A DNA stretch of 64,000 nucleotides, from contig WHTM01000024.1 of assembly GCA_009377755.1 (NCBI GenBank), forward strand, positions 1-64,000. The letters run 5' to 3'. The notes under the pieces were generated by a model. The model ran no database searches. It saw only the letters and a program-made list of their open reading frames with translations, and was not told the DNA's origin. Shown here piece by piece: positions 22,715 to 32,361 of this stretch. This DNA is from Hyphomicrobiales bacterium (GTDB lineage Bacteria; Pseudomonadota; Alphaproteobacteria; Rhizobiales; Xanthobacteraceae). The position numbers and the translations under genes are program-made. Numbering within the stretch: position 1 is the stretch's first letter; every line of letters begins with the position of its first letter.

Positions 22715-24121
22715 ATGCTCGGACGCGCCGACAACGTCGACAACCAGAGTCTGCGCGGGTTCCTGCGGATGGTGGAGACGAACTATCCGGATGAGCTGGT
22801 TCGCATCCGCGAGCCGGTCAATCCCCGCTTCGACATGACGGCGCTGGTGTTCGAACTGGAACGCTCCGGCAAGAATCCCGTCGTGTTGCTGGAGAGCGTC
22901 GCCGGCTACGACATGCCGGTGGTCACCAACGTGGCAGCCAACCGCCGCCTGCTGGCGGCGTGTCTCGGTGTCGACGTCCGCGACCTGCCAACCGCGTTCC
23001 GCGAGCGCTGCCAGAAATACATTCCCTGTGAGTTGGTGGCGGAGGCCGCCTGGAACGAGGTCGTGATCGAGGGCAACGACGTCGATCTCAACAAGCTGCC
23101 GATCCCGCTGCAGTTCTCGGTCGACGGCGCGCCCTACATCACCGCGGGGCAGATTTCCGCGCGTGATCCGGTCAGCGGCGTCGACACCACGGGCTTTCAC
23201 CGGCTGATGCTCAAGGGCAAGAACCGCCTCGGCGTATCGCTGCATTCGCGCCGGCGCATGTTCGAGTTTCACCGGCGCGCGGAAGAGCGGGGCAAGTCGC
23301 TGCCGGCGGTGATCACCATCGGCACGCATCCGCTGCACTACATGGGCTCGATGGTCTACGCCTATCCGCCGAACGTGCGGAAGTTCGAGATCATCGGCGG
23401 CCTGTTCGGCGAGCCGTATCGGCTGGCGCGCTGCGGCATCGAGGACCTGGAAGTGCCGGCCGGCGCCGAGATCATCATCGAAGGCGAAATCCTCGCCGGC
23501 GTGCGCGAACCGGAAGGGCCGTTCGGCGAGTTCACCGGCTATGCGTCATACCGCAGCACGCAAAACGTGTTCGTCGCCCATCGCATCCGCATGTGCGGCG
23601 ACGCCATGTACCATGCCGTCACGTCGGGTATGTCCAAGGACCACATCCTGGTGTCCTGCATCACCCGCGAGGGCGAGATCCTAAATGCGTTGCGGCGCAA
23701 CCTGCCGAACGTGCGCAATGTGCACGTGCCGCATACGACCTGCGGCGCCTTCGTGGCGTTCATCTCGATGAAGAAGACCGCCGACGGCGAGCCGCAGATG
23801 GCGATCATGGCGACGCTCGGCACCGAGCTCTACACCAAGTACGTTATCGTCGTGGACGACGACGTCGATATCTTCGATCTCAACGACGTGATGTGGGCGG
23901 TCGCGACCCGCGTGCGCGCCGAGAAGGACATCTTCTTCATTCCCGGCGCGAAGGCGGCGATCCTCGATCCCACCTCCGATCCGGAAAACTTTACGGTGAC
24001 GAAAATGGGCGTGGATGCCACGCGCCCGGCGGGCCGCGACTTCGCGGAACGTCTCGTCATCTCCGACGAGCAGCGTGCACGGGCGCGCTCGATCCTGGAG
24101 GCGGCCGGCGTGAAGCTGTAG
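22715..24121 (+). CDS. UbiD family decarboxylase (second of a divergent pair)
   Basis: A 468-residue UbiD enzyme. It carries PVVLLESVAGYDMPVVTN near the N-terminus, PEGPFGEFTGYASY around the catalytic glutamate, and a long VVDDDVDIFDLNDVMWAVATR segment that is characteristic of the family. The reaction is prenyl-FMN-dependent decarboxylation or carboxylation. ATG 22715 follows AGCGGGGA. The TAXI-type TRAP binding protein starts 58 bp downstream on the same strand, so uptake of the acid and its decarboxylation are probably co-expressed. Confidence 0.92.
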   Translation: MLGRADNVDNQSLRGFLRMVETNYPDELVRIREPVNPRFDMTALVFELERSGKNPVVLLESVAGYDMPVVTNVAANRRLLAACLGVDVRDLPTAFRERCQKYIPCELVAEAAWNEVVIEGNDVDLNKLPIPLQFSVDGAPYITAGQISARDPVSGVDTTGFHRLMLKGKNRLGVSLHSRRRMFEFHRRAEERGKSLPAVITIGTHPLHYMGSMVYAYPPNVRKFEIIGGLFGEPYRLARCGIEDLEVPAGAEIIIEGEILAGVREPEGPFGEFTGYASYRSTQNVFVAHRIRMCGDAMYHAVTSGMSKDHILVSCITREGEILNALRRNLPNVRNVHVPHTTCGAFVAFISMKKTADGEPQMAIMATLGTELYTKYVIVVDDDVDIFDLNDVMWAVATRVRAEKDIFFIPGAKAAILDPTSDPENFTVTKMGVDATRPAGRDFAERLVISDEQRARARSILEAAGVKL

Positions 24122-24179
24122 TGCGTCGCCGGCGCCGCCTCTTTCGTCAGAGAGTGCAGAGAGATTTGGAGGATAGACG

Positions 24180-25169
24180 ATGAGGTATGTGGTTTCGACG
24201 GTCTTGGCCGCGGGCGCGGCATGTATCGCCGCCATTCCGGTGGCCGCACAGGAGAAGGTAAGCCTTCGGTTCGGCACCGTCGGTGTCGGTTCGTCCTGGT
24301 ACAATTACGGGGCCGGCATGGCGGACCTGGTCAAGCCGAAGTTGCCGGCCGGCTCTTCCATCGACGTGCTGCCGCGCGCCGGCGGCATCGGCAATCTCCG
24401 GCTGATCCAGTCCGGTGAGATCGAGCTCGGCATCACCTTCTCGGTGTCGACGGCGGAAGCCTGCGGCGGCTTCGGAGTCTTCAAGCAGAAGATGGACAAG
24501 GTCCGCGGCGTCATCGGCGGGCTCGACACCTACTATTTCGGAACGTTCGTGACCAAGCAGTCAGGCATTACGTCCTGGGACGACATCGTCGCCGCCAAGA
24601 ATAAGTTTCATCTGCTGACCACCAGCCCCGGCGGCACCGGCGAGCAGGCTGTGCGCGAGGTGGTCGGCCTGCTCGGGTCGAACAAGGACGAGATCGCCAA
24701 GAAGGGCGGCATGATCGAAGCGACGGCGCGGTCGGGTACGGCCGAGACGATTCGCGACGGTCAGGCGGGGGGCTGGGCGCACGTCGTCACCAAGGGACAT
24801 CCGGCGGCCACGCAGATCGTGACGGTCAACGACATGATCATGCTGCCGCTGCCCGATAAGGTGATCACCGGCATGGTTGCCAAGGGGTGGATCCCGGCAA
24901 CGATTCCCGCCAACCTCTACAAGGGGCAAACCGAGCCGATCAAGACGGTGAAGACCGCGTCGAACATCGTCGCCGGCGCCGGCGTGCCGGACTCGGCCGT
25001 CTACACGTTCACCAAGACGATCATGGAGAACGCAGCAAGGCTGCCGAAAATCCATGCCGCGCTCGGCGAATTCGATCCCAAGGAAGCAGCCAATGCGGGC
25101 CTCAACGGCAATTGTCCGCTGCATCCCGGCGCAGCGAAGTACTACAAGGAGGCAGGGCTCATCAAATAG
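24180..25169 (+). CDS. TAXI family TRAP transporter solute-binding protein
   Basis: 329 residues with a signal peptide (MRYVVSTVLAAGAACIAA, cleavage near VAAQE). The TAXI family is recognised from LRFGTVGVGSSWYNYGAGMADL, IGNLRLIQSGEIELGIT, and LLTTSPGGTGEQAVREV. It captures a solute, often an aromatic or dicarboxylic acid, in the periplasm for the fused permease downstream. GGAGGAT precedes the ATG. It sits between UbiD and the permease gene; a palindromic repeat lies between this gene and the permease. Confidence 0.9.
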   Translation: MRYVVSTVLAAGAACIAAIPVAAQEKVSLRFGTVGVGSSWYNYGAGMADLVKPKLPAGSSIDVLPRAGGIGNLRLIQSGEIELGITFSVSTAEACGGFGVFKQKMDKVRGVIGGLDTYYFGTFVTKQSGITSWDDIVAAKNKFHLLTTSPGGTGEQAVREVVGLLGSNKDEIAKKGGMIEATARSGTAETIRDGQAGGWAHVVTKGHPAATQIVTVNDMIMLPLPDKVITGMVAKGWIPATIPANLYKGQTEPIKTVKTASNIVAGAGVPDSAVYTFTKTIMENAARLPKIHAALGEFDPKEAANAGLNGNCPLHPGAAKYYKEAGLIK

Positions 25170-25212
25170 CAACAATGGCGGCTGGCGCCGATCCATGATT
25201 CGTCACCTTATC

Positions 25213-25305
25213 CGTCATTGCGAGGAGGCGCAGCCGACGAAGCAATCCAGGGGCGTCTTGCCTGAAAGGCTGGATTGCGTCGTCGCTTCGCTCCTCGCAA
25301 TGACG
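25213..25305. repeat. Intergenic inverted repeat (cgtcattgcgagga type)
   Basis: cgtcattgcgaggaggcg and cgctcctcgcaatgacg form the outer arms, with inner arms gacgaagcaatcca / tggattgcgtcgtc. It separates the TAXI binding-protein gene from the permease gene and could protect the upstream mRNA end, giving more receptor than permease. Confidence 0.85.
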
Positions 25306-25370
25306 CCTGCTCCAAGGCGCGAGCAAAGTGTACCCCGAAAAGCGACGGTCATCGCTCGGTACGTGGTGCT

Positions 25371-27302
25371 ATGAGCATGTTGCCGGCGCTCGCCGCTCGC
25401 GTATTCGTGGGAATCGTCGCGATCGTCCTCACGTTCGTCGAGTTCCTGCCGCTGATCCGGGGAAGGTCGCTCTATGAATTGACCTTCCTCGGGACCCATC
25501 TGGGCGCAGCCCTGGCCATTACTTTCGTCATGTTCGGACCGCGGCAGCGGCGCGACGAGAACGCCGCGGTGCCGTTGCTCGATTTCGTGCTCGCGCTGTT
25601 GGCGCTGGTCTGCGCCGGCTATTTCGTCACGCAAGGACTGCGCGTATCGGAGCGCATCGAAGGGGTCGACGAGGTCTACACCGCCGACATCGTCTTCGGC
25701 GTCGGGCTGATCGTTCTCCTGTTGGAGGCCTGCCGGCGTGCCACCGGCATCGTGCTGGCCGGGGTCGCGGTGGCGTTCATCGCCTTCATTTTCCTCGGCC
25801 CCTACCTGCCGGAGCCGCTGACGCATCGCGGCATGCCGCTTGACCGTTTCATCGATCTGCAGGTGCTCTCGACGGAGGCGATCTTCGGTACGCCGATCTC
25901 GGCGTCTGCGCACATGGTGTTCTACTTCATCGTCGTCGGCGCCTTTCTCGAACGATCCGGCGCCGGCAAGCTGTTCGTCGATCTCGCCTATTGCCTCACC
26001 GGCCGCGCCTGGGGCGGCGCCGGTAAGGCGTCGGTGATCTCGTCGGGGCTGTTCGGCACCGTGTCGGGCAGCGCGGTAGCGAACGTGCTGATCACCGGCA
26101 TCGTGACCATCCCCCTGATGAAGCGGACCGGCTTCAAGCCGACCATGGCCGGGGCGATTGAGGCGACGGCGTCGACCGGTGGGCAACTCGCGCCGCCGGT
26201 GATGGGCGCCGCGGCCTTCATCCTCGCCGACATCGTCGGGATCAGCTACGCGGACGTGGTCTATGCCGCGGTCGTCCCGGCGCTGCTCTACTACTTCTCG
26301 ATCTTCCTCGTCGTCGACGCCTATGCCCGCCGCTCGGGGTTGAGGCCGGACCCGTTGTTGCCGGTGGCCGAGTCCTTGGCGGGGCTGCGGGAGCGCTGGC
26401 ACCTGCTCCTGCCGCTGTTCTTCATGATCTACCTGCTGATGTCGCAATACTCGCTGCGCCTGACCGGCGCGGTCACGACACTGGTGATCATCGCCATCAG
26501 CTGGCTGCGTCCGTCGACGCGGATGTGGATCGTCGCGATCTATGAAGCGATCGTGCGCGCGGTGCGCGCGACGGTGGAGGTCGCCATTCCGTCGGCGGTC
26601 GCCGGCATTATCGTCGGAACGCTGGTGCAGACCGGAATGGCACTCAAGCTGCAGCGCTGGCTGCTCGACGTCGCCGGCGGATCGCTGGCACTGTCGCTGA
26701 TCGGCGCCATGATTCTGACCATCATTCTCGGCATGGGCATGCCGACCGCGGCCGCCTACCTCGTTGCGGCAATCCTGGTCGCGCCGGCACTGCAGGAGCT
26801 TGGTGTGCCGGCGCTCGCCGCGCACCTGTTCATCTTCTATTTCGCCATTCTCTCGATGGTCACGCCACCGGTCGCGCTGGCGTCATATGCGGCCGCGGGG
26901 CTGAGCGGCGCGAATCTCTGGAATTCCGGGCTGGTGGCGTTCGCCTTGGCGATTCCCGGCTTCCTGATTCCCTACGCGTTCACGATCGACCAAGGCATTC
27001 TGCTGCAAGGCGGCGCGCTGCATATTGTGCATGTCATCGGCACCGTGGCGATCGGGGTAGCGGCGATGTCGATGGCGACCGGAGGCTACGCGTTGGGCCC
27101 ATTAACCTGGCCGTGGCGCGTGCCGCTGTTCTGCTCGGCGCCGCTGCTGATCGCTCCGGAGCCGGTGACCGACCTGATCGGCGTGGCCGGCGTGGTCATC
27201 GTGCTCGGATACCAGGCGTGGCGCTACAAGATGCGCCGGCCCACGTCCGCGGATGAGGTTCGCCCCGGCGCCGCGCCTGTCGGACCGGCAGCATCCCAGT
27301 GA
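25371..27302 (+). CDS. TRAP transporter fused permease (DctQM-type, TAXI system)
   Basis: 643 residues with many hydrophobic helices; the N-terminal 4-helix region corresponds to DctQ and the remainder to DctM. Family motifs include GLFGTVSGSAVANVLITG, EATASTGGQLAPPVMGAAAF and GMGMPTAAAYLVAAIL. It forms the membrane part of the TAXI-TRAP system with the upstream binding protein. ATG 25371 avoids the repeat-derived extension of the longer frame. The amidohydrolase gene starts 7 bp after its stop, so the three genes form one unit. Confidence 0.9.
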   Translation: MSMLPALAARVFVGIVAIVLTFVEFLPLIRGRSLYELTFLGTHLGAALAITFVMFGPRQRRDENAAVPLLDFVLALLALVCAGYFVTQGLRVSERIEGVDEVYTADIVFGVGLIVLLLEACRRATGIVLAGVAVAFIAFIFLGPYLPEPLTHRGMPLDRFIDLQVLSTEAIFGTPISASAHMVFYFIVVGAFLERSGAGKLFVDLAYCLTGRAWGGAGKASVISSGLFGTVSGSAVANVLITGIVTIPLMKRTGFKPTMAGAIEATASTGGQLAPPVMGAAAFILADIVGISYADVVYAAVVPALLYYFSIFLVVDAYARRSGLRPDPLLPVAESLAGLRERWHLLLPLFFMIYLLMSQYSLRLTGAVTTLVIIAISWLRPSTRMWIVAIYEAIVRAVRATVEVAIPSAVAGIIVGTLVQTGMALKLQRWLLDVAGGSLALSLIGAMILTIILGMGMPTAAAYLVAAILVAPALQELGVPALAAHLFIFYFAILSMVTPPVALASYAAAGLSGANLWNSGLVAFALAIPGFLIPYAFTIDQGILLQGGALHIVHVIGTVAIGVAAMSMATGGYALGPLTWPWRVPLFCSAPLLIAPEPVTDLIGVAGVVIVLGYQAWRYKMRRPTSADEVRPGAAPVGPAASQ

Positions 27303-27309
27303 GGAATGA

Positions 27310-28797
27310 ATGCGAACGCTGATCTCGGCCACCTGGATCGTTGGCCATGAGAATGGCCGCCACCGCCTGATCCGCGACGGTGTGGTCGTCTACGAAGGCA
27401 ACACGATCGTGCACGTCGGCAAGAGCTTCGAGGGGCAGGTCGACAAGACCATTGATGCCAAGGGCAAGCTGGTCGCGCCGGGATTCATCGATACCCATGT
27501 CCACACCGGACACCGCGCCACGCACCGGCTGATCACCGACACCGGCCGGCCGATGTATTACGGCCAGCCGTTCCTGGAAATCAGCGTGCCCAAGGAAGGC
27601 GCGGTGGTGAAGGGCGATCCGCGCTACCTCAAACATGGCGATGCCGGCTCGGAAGCGGCGTTTGCGCTCAACGCCACCTTCACGGTCGCCGAGTTGCTGC
27701 GCGCCGGCGTCACCACCTTCGTCGAGTTCGGCAGCCAGCTTCGCGTGCAGGACTCGTTGTTGGCGGAGGTGAAGCGGCTCGGCACGCGCGCCTACCTCGC
27801 GCCGGGATACGACTGCGGCCGCTGGGTCGGCGACGACAAGGGCCGGCTCAAGCGGGTGCGCAACAACCAGCTCGGGCTCGACGGGCTGACGACGGCGCTC
27901 GACTGGATCGAGAAGAACGACGGTGCGCTCGGCGGCCGCGTGCGCGGCATCCTGGTGCCGCGCGAGGTGGAGACCTCAAGCGTCGAGCTGTTGCGCCGTA
28001 CCCGCGAGGCGGCCGACGCCAACAAGCTGCCGATGGCGACCCATGCCGCTTACAGCGTGCTCGAGTTCCACGACGTGGTCGCCGAGCACATGATGACACC
28101 GATCGAACTGCTCGACGATCTCGGCATGCTGCGGCCGACCATGAACATCGGCCACGGCAATTTCATCGCCGACAATCCGAACCTCAACTACTCCAAGGCG
28201 CGCGACCTCGAACTGATGGGGCAGGCCGGCGTCTCGATCTCCCACTGCCCGATCAACATCATCCGCCGCGCCCGCGTCCTCGACAACTGGAAGTGCTACC
28301 AGGAAGCCGGCATCAACATCTCGATCGGCTCCGACACCTATCCGCGCGACATGATCATGAACATGCGCATCGCCTCCTACATGGGCAAGGTGATGGGCCA
28401 CACTTACTTTGCTGCAACCGCCGGCGAGGTGTTCGAAGCGGCGACCCTCGGCGGCGCCATCTCGGTCGGGCGCGACGATCTCGGACGCTTGGCGCCCGGC
28501 GCGCTCGCCGACATCGTCATCATTGATCTTTCCGGCGGCAACACGCTGCGCTACGGTCCGGTGCGCGATCCGGTGCGCGGCGTGGTCGAGTGCGGGATCG
28601 GCGACGATGTCGAGACCGTCATCGTCGACGGCAACATCTGCATGGAGAACCGCGTCATCCCGGGCGTCGACTTCCGTGCGTTGCGCGACCAGGCCCAGAT
28701 CGCCGGCGAGGCGATCTGGGCGACGCTGCCGGAATGGGACCCGCTGGAACGAACGGCGGAAGAGGCGTGCCCGTATTGCTATCCGGATATTGGGTGA
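27310..28797 (+). CDS. Amidohydrolase family protein
   Basis: A 495-residue metal-dependent hydrolase of the TrzN/AtzA/SsnA (cytosine deaminase-like) group. Metal ligands are visible in GFIDTHVHTGH (H-x-H), ATHAAYSVLEF, NIGHGNFI and the catalytic aspartate in IGSDTYPRDM. These enzymes remove amino, chloro or alkoxy groups from heterocycles or hydrolyse cyclic amides. RBS GAGGAATG lies just before the ATG. It is the last gene of the TAXI-TRAP unit, so its substrate is probably related to the imported solute. Confidence 0.88.
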   Translation: MRTLISATWIVGHENGRHRLIRDGVVVYEGNTIVHVGKSFEGQVDKTIDAKGKLVAPGFIDTHVHTGHRATHRLITDTGRPMYYGQPFLEISVPKEGAVVKGDPRYLKHGDAGSEAAFALNATFTVAELLRAGVTTFVEFGSQLRVQDSLLAEVKRLGTRAYLAPGYDCGRWVGDDKGRLKRVRNNQLGLDGLTTALDWIEKNDGALGGRVRGILVPREVETSSVELLRRTREAADANKLPMATHAAYSVLEFHDVVAEHMMTPIELLDDLGMLRPTMNIGHGNFIADNPNLNYSKARDLELMGQAGVSISHCPINIIRRARVLDNWKCYQEAGINISIGSDTYPRDMIMNMRIASYMGKVMGHTYFAATAGEVFEAATLGGAISVGRDDLGRLAPGALADIVIIDLSGGNTLRYGPVRDPVRGVVECGIGDDVETVIVDGNICMENRVIPGVDFRALRDQAQIAGEAIWATLPEWDPLERTAEEACPYCYPDIG

Positions 28798-28809
28798 TAT
28801 CCGCCGTGC

Positions 28810-29000
28810 GTGTCCCGGGCGCTGCGCAGCACATCGGAAGTCGGGTATACCGACTTCCGGCATACGGTTGAGTGTCGCAAGTCGGAAACATCCGACTTGC
28901 GAAGTGGTGCGCTGCAGACCCGGGACCGTTCCACGCGCCGAATTTGTAACGATCCCGGATCAGCGAAGCAGCACTGCGTGCTGCATCGCATCCGGGACAC
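28810..29000. repeat. Dispersed repeat, copy 5, with nested palindromes
   Basis: The ends match copies 1-3 (gtgtcccgggcgctgcgcag ... gcatccgggacac), but the copy is about 65 bp longer. The extra piece contains two palindromes: CGGAAGTCGG-GTATA-CCGACTTCCG (28835-28859) and CGCAAGTCGGA-AACA-TCCGACTTGCG (28876-28901), related to the palindrome at 202-227. This looks like one element inserted into another. Confidence 0.82.
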
Positions 29001-29012
29001 GCAGTCCCCAAC

Positions 29013-31961
29013 CTACTCCGCCGCCGTATCGTATTCCTCGACCGGCGGGCATGTGCAGACCAGGTGGCGGTCGCCGTAGACGTTGTCGATGCGGTTGACC
29101 GGGCACCAGTACTTGTCGGTCAACAGCGATGTGACGGGGAAGCATGCCTCCTGGCGGCGATAGGGCCGGCGCCAGTCGTCCTCCATCAGGTCGAAGGCCG
29201 TGTGCGGCGCATTGCGCAGCGGATTGTTCTTCGCGCCCATCCTCCCTTCCTCGATGGCGCGGATTTCCGCCCGGATGGCAATCATCGCGTCGCAGAACCG
29301 GTCGAGTTCGGCCTTCGATTCCGACTCGGTTGGCTCGATCATCAGCGTGCCGGCGACCGGAAAGCTCATGGTCGGCGCGTGGAAGCCGTAGTCGATCAGC
29401 CGCTTGGCGATGTCCTCGACCGACACGCCGGCCGAGTCCTTGAACGGCCGCGTATCGATGATGCATTCGTGGGCGATGCGTCCGTGCGGTCCTTTGTAGA
29501 GCAGCGCGAAGTGACCTTCGAGCCGCTTGGCGATGTAATTGGCGTTCAGGATCGCGGCGCAGGTCGCGGCCGTGAGGCCGTCGCTGCCCATCATGGCGAT
29601 GTACATCCAGGAGATCGGCAGGATCGACGCCGAGCCGAACGGCGCAGCCGATACCGGTCCCACCGCCGCCGCCTCGCCGGTGCGCCCGGGATGTCCGGGC
29701 AGGAACGGGATAAGATGCGCCTTTACCCCGATCGGCCCCATGCCGGGACCGCCGCCGCCGTGCGGAATGCAGAAGGTCTTGTGCAGATTGATATGGCTGA
29801 CGTCGGCGCCGAATTCGCCGGGCCGTGCTAGGCCGACCATGGCGTTGAGATTGGCGCCGTCGAGATAGACCTGTCCGCCATGCGTATGCACGACGTCGCA
29901 GATCTCCCGGATCGCGGCCTCGAACACGCCGTGCGTGGACGGATAGGTGACCATGATCGCCGCGAGCCGCGCGGCGTGACGTTCCGCCTTCGCGCGGAGA
30001 TCGGCGAGATCGACGTTGCCGTCCTGGTCGCAACCAACCACGACCACGTCCATGCCCGCCATGTGCGCGGAGGCGGGATTGGTTCCATGCGCCGACGACG
30101 GGACGAGGCAGATGTTGCGCTCCAGATCGCCGCGGCTGCGATGATAGGCGCGGATCGCCAGCAGTCCGGCGTATTCGCCCTGCGCGCCGGAATTCGGCTG
30201 CAGCGAGACAGCATCGTACCCGGTGATCGCGCAGAGCTTGGCCGCAAGGTCGCCGAGCAGCCCGGCATAGCCCTTGGCCTGATCGGCGGGGGCGAAGGGA
30301 TGCAGGTCGGAAAACTCCGGCCAGGTCACCGGCAGCATCTCGGCGGTAGCGTTGAGCTTCATGGTGCAGGAGCCGAGCGGGATCATCGAACGGTCGAGCG
30401 CGAGATCGCGGTCGGCCAGGCGCCGCATGTAGCGCAGCATTTCGGTCTCCGAGCGATGCTGGTGGAACACCGGATGCATCATGAAGGCGCTGCGGCGGGA
30501 GAGGGCGGCCGGAATCGCGCTCGCCGATTGGCGTGCGACATTGGTGTAGCTGAGTTCAGTGGAGCGTTCGGCCGATGCCGAGCCGCCAGGCCTGTGACCG
30601 AACGAGCGCCAGACCGCTTCGATCGTCTCCGGCGTCGTCGTCTCATCGCAACTGACGCCGATCTGGTTCGATCCCGCAATCCTCCACAGATTGACTCCAC
30701 TGGCGGCGGCGCGTTGCACGATCTCGGCCTGATGGTCTCCCGCTTCGATCGTGATCGTGTCGAAGAAGGCCGTCTGTTGCACGCGCCATCCGAGCGCCTT
30801 CAGTCCGTCCGCCAGGGCGGCTGTCCGCGTGTGCACCTGGCCCGCGATCTGCCGCAGGCCGTCGGGCCCATGATAGACGCCGTACATCGACGCTATGACT
30901 GCGAGCAGCACCTGCGCGGTGCAGATGTTGGACGTCGCCTTCTCGCGGCGGATGTGCTGCTCGCGCGTCTGCAAGGCGAGGCGGTAGGCGCGCCGCCCGC
31001 GGGTATCGACGGAGACGCCGACAAGACGGCCGGGCAGGGCGCGCTTGTGCTTATCCCTGGTGGCGATATAGGCGGCGTGCGGACCGCCGTATCCCATCGG
31101 CACGCCGAATCGCTGCGCCGAGCCGACGGCGATATCGGCGCCCAATTCGCCGGGGGGCGTCAGCAGTGTCAGCGCCAGCGGGTCGGCGGCGATGACGGCG
31201 AGCGCGCCGGCGGCATGCAGCGCCGCGATGGCCGGGCGGAAGTCACGAATCTCGCCGGAGCTTCCCGGATATTGCAGCAGTGCGCCAAACACCGCGGTGG
31301 CATCGAGATTGGTCAGTGGATCGCCGACGACGATCTGCCGGCCGAGCGGCTCGGCGCGCGTCCGCACCACCGCGATCGTCTGCGGATGGCAATCGGCATC
31401 GACGAAGAAGGCCGTCACCTTCGACATGGCGACGCGCTGCGCCATCGCCATGGCTTCGGCGGCGGCAGTTGCCTCGTCCAGCAGGGAGGCATTGGCGATG
31501 TCCAGGCCTGTGAGATCGGCGATCATAGTCTGGAAGTTGAGCAAGGCTTCCAGCCGGCCCTGGCTGATCTCGGGCTGATACGGCGTATAGGCCGTGTACC
31601 AGGCCGGATTCTCCAGGATGTTGCGCTGGATCACCGGCGGCAGGATGGTGCCGTAGTAGCCTTGCCCGATCATCGAGGTGAGAACCGCGTTCTTGGCGGC
31701 GATCGTGCGCAGCGCGGCGATGGCTTCGGTCTCGGACAGGGCGGACCCGACATCGAGCGTCTGCCGCTGACGAATCGTTTGCGGGACTGCCTGCGCCATG
31801 AGTTCTGCCATGTCGGCAACGCCGACGGTCTTGAGCATCGCCGACATGTCGTCGGCCGACGGGCCGATGTGGCGGTGAGCAAAGACGACGGGATCGAATG
31901 CGCCCGGACGCAAAGTGGCGGACATGTGCTTGCTTTCAAGGTTGGTCATTCGCGATGCCAT
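29013..31961 (-). CDS. gcvP: Glycine dehydrogenase (decarboxylating), single-chain P-protein
   Basis: This is the PLP-dependent P-protein, which decarboxylates glycine and passes aminomethyl to the lipoylated H-protein. The chain is about 980 residues, the full-length fused form. [15 protein letters not shown] opens the N-terminal half. The C-terminal half has [14 protein letters not shown] and the PLP lysine in [19 protein letters not shown] (near residue 727). Starts at 31949 (MTNLE) or 31925 (MSATLRPG) are also possible; I kept 31961, which begins 12 bp after the gcvH stop. It is the third gene of gcvT-gcvH-gcvP. Confidence 0.95.
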   Translation of the reverse strand: MASRMTNLESKHMSATLRPGAFDPVVFAHRHIGPSADDMSAMLKTVGVADMAELMAQAVPQTIRQRQTLDVGSALSETEAIAALRTIAAKNAVLTSMIGQGYYGTILPPVIQRNILENPAWYTAYTPYQPEISQGRLEALLNFQTMIADLTGLDIANASLLDEATAAAEAMAMAQRVAMSKVTAFFVDADCHPQTIAVVRTRAEPLGRQIVVGDPLTNLDATAVFGALLQYPGSSGEIRDFRPAIAALHAAGALAVIAADPLALTLLTPPGELGADIAVGSAQRFGVPMGYGGPHAAYIATRDKHKRALPGRLVGVSVDTRGRRAYRLALQTREQHIRREKATSNICTAQVLLAVIASMYGVYHGPDGLRQIAGQVHTRTAALADGLKALGWRVQQTAFFDTITIEAGDHQAEIVQRAAASGVNLWRIAGSNQIGVSCDETTTPETIEAVWRSFGHRPGGSASAERSTELSYTNVARQSASAIPAALSRRSAFMMHPVFHQHRSETEMLRYMRRLADRDLALDRSMIPLGSCTMKLNATAEMLPVTWPEFSDLHPFAPADQAKGYAGLLGDLAAKLCAITGYDAVSLQPNSGAQGEYAGLLAIRAYHRSRGDLERNICLVPSSAHGTNPASAHMAGMDVVVVGCDQDGNVDLADLRAKAERHAARLAAIMVTYPSTHGVFEAAIREICDVVHTHGGQVYLDGANLNAMVGLARPGEFGADVSHINLHKTFCIPHGGGGPGMGPIGVKAHLIPFLPGHPGRTGEAAAVGPVSAAPFGSASILPISWMYIAMMGSDGLTAATCAAILNANYIAKRLEGHFALLYKGPHGRIAHECIIDTRPFKDSAGVSVEDIAKRLIDYGFHAPTMSFPVAGTLMIEPTESESKAELDRFCDAMIAIRAEIRAIEEGRMGAKNNPLRNAPHTAFDLMEDDWRRPYRRQEACFPVTSLLTDKYWCPVNRIDNVYGDRHLVCTCPPVEEYDTAAE

Positions 31962-31973
31962 CGTGGTTCCGAT

Positions 31974-32336
31974 TCAGCCGATCATCTGCTGGTAGGCGGC
32001 TTCGTCCATCAGGCCGACGATCTGCGACGTATCGGCGATCTTCAGTTTGAAGAACCAGCCCTTCCCCATGGGATCGGCATTGACCACGCCGGGCTCGTCG
32101 ACGATCGCCTGGTTGATTTCGAGTACCGTGCCGCTGATCGGGGCGTAGACGTCGGATGCGGCCTTGACCGATTCGACCACCGCGGCGGCGTTGCCTTGCT
32201 GGAACGTCATTCCGGGAGCCGGTAATTCGACGAAGACCAGGTCGCCAAGCTGTTCCTGGGCGTGGCCGGTAATGCCCACGGTGGCGACGTTGCCGTCGAC
32301 GCGCAGCCATTCATGATCCTGAGTGAACTTGAGCAT
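31974..32336 (-). CDS. gcvH: Glycine cleavage system H protein
   Basis: A 120-residue lipoyl carrier that shuttles the aminomethyl group between P, T and L proteins. The lipoylation site is K58 in [30 protein letters not shown] is the typical N-terminus. The L-protein (dihydrolipoyl dehydrogenase) is not in the operon and is normally shared with other complexes. ATG 32336 is chosen because upstream residues have no family similarity. Confidence 0.95.
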   Translation of the reverse strand: MLKFTQDHEWLRVDGNVATVGITGHAQEQLGDLVFVELPAPGMTFQQGNAAAVVESVKAASDVYAPISGTVLEINQAIVDEPGVVNADPMGKGWFFKLKIADTSQIVGLMDEAAYQQMIG

Positions 32337-32361
32337 CGGCGATGATCTCCGGCAGGTTGCG

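Noticed and set aside
21157-24121. UbiD pair as recent tandem duplication
   Set aside because: They are divergent in orientation, share only family motifs and differ in length and in neighbouring residues around the motifs.
29880-32225. 781-codon plus-strand frame opposite gcvP/gcvH
   Set aside because: Antisense shadow of gcvP; composition is Arg/Gly/His-biased with no domains.
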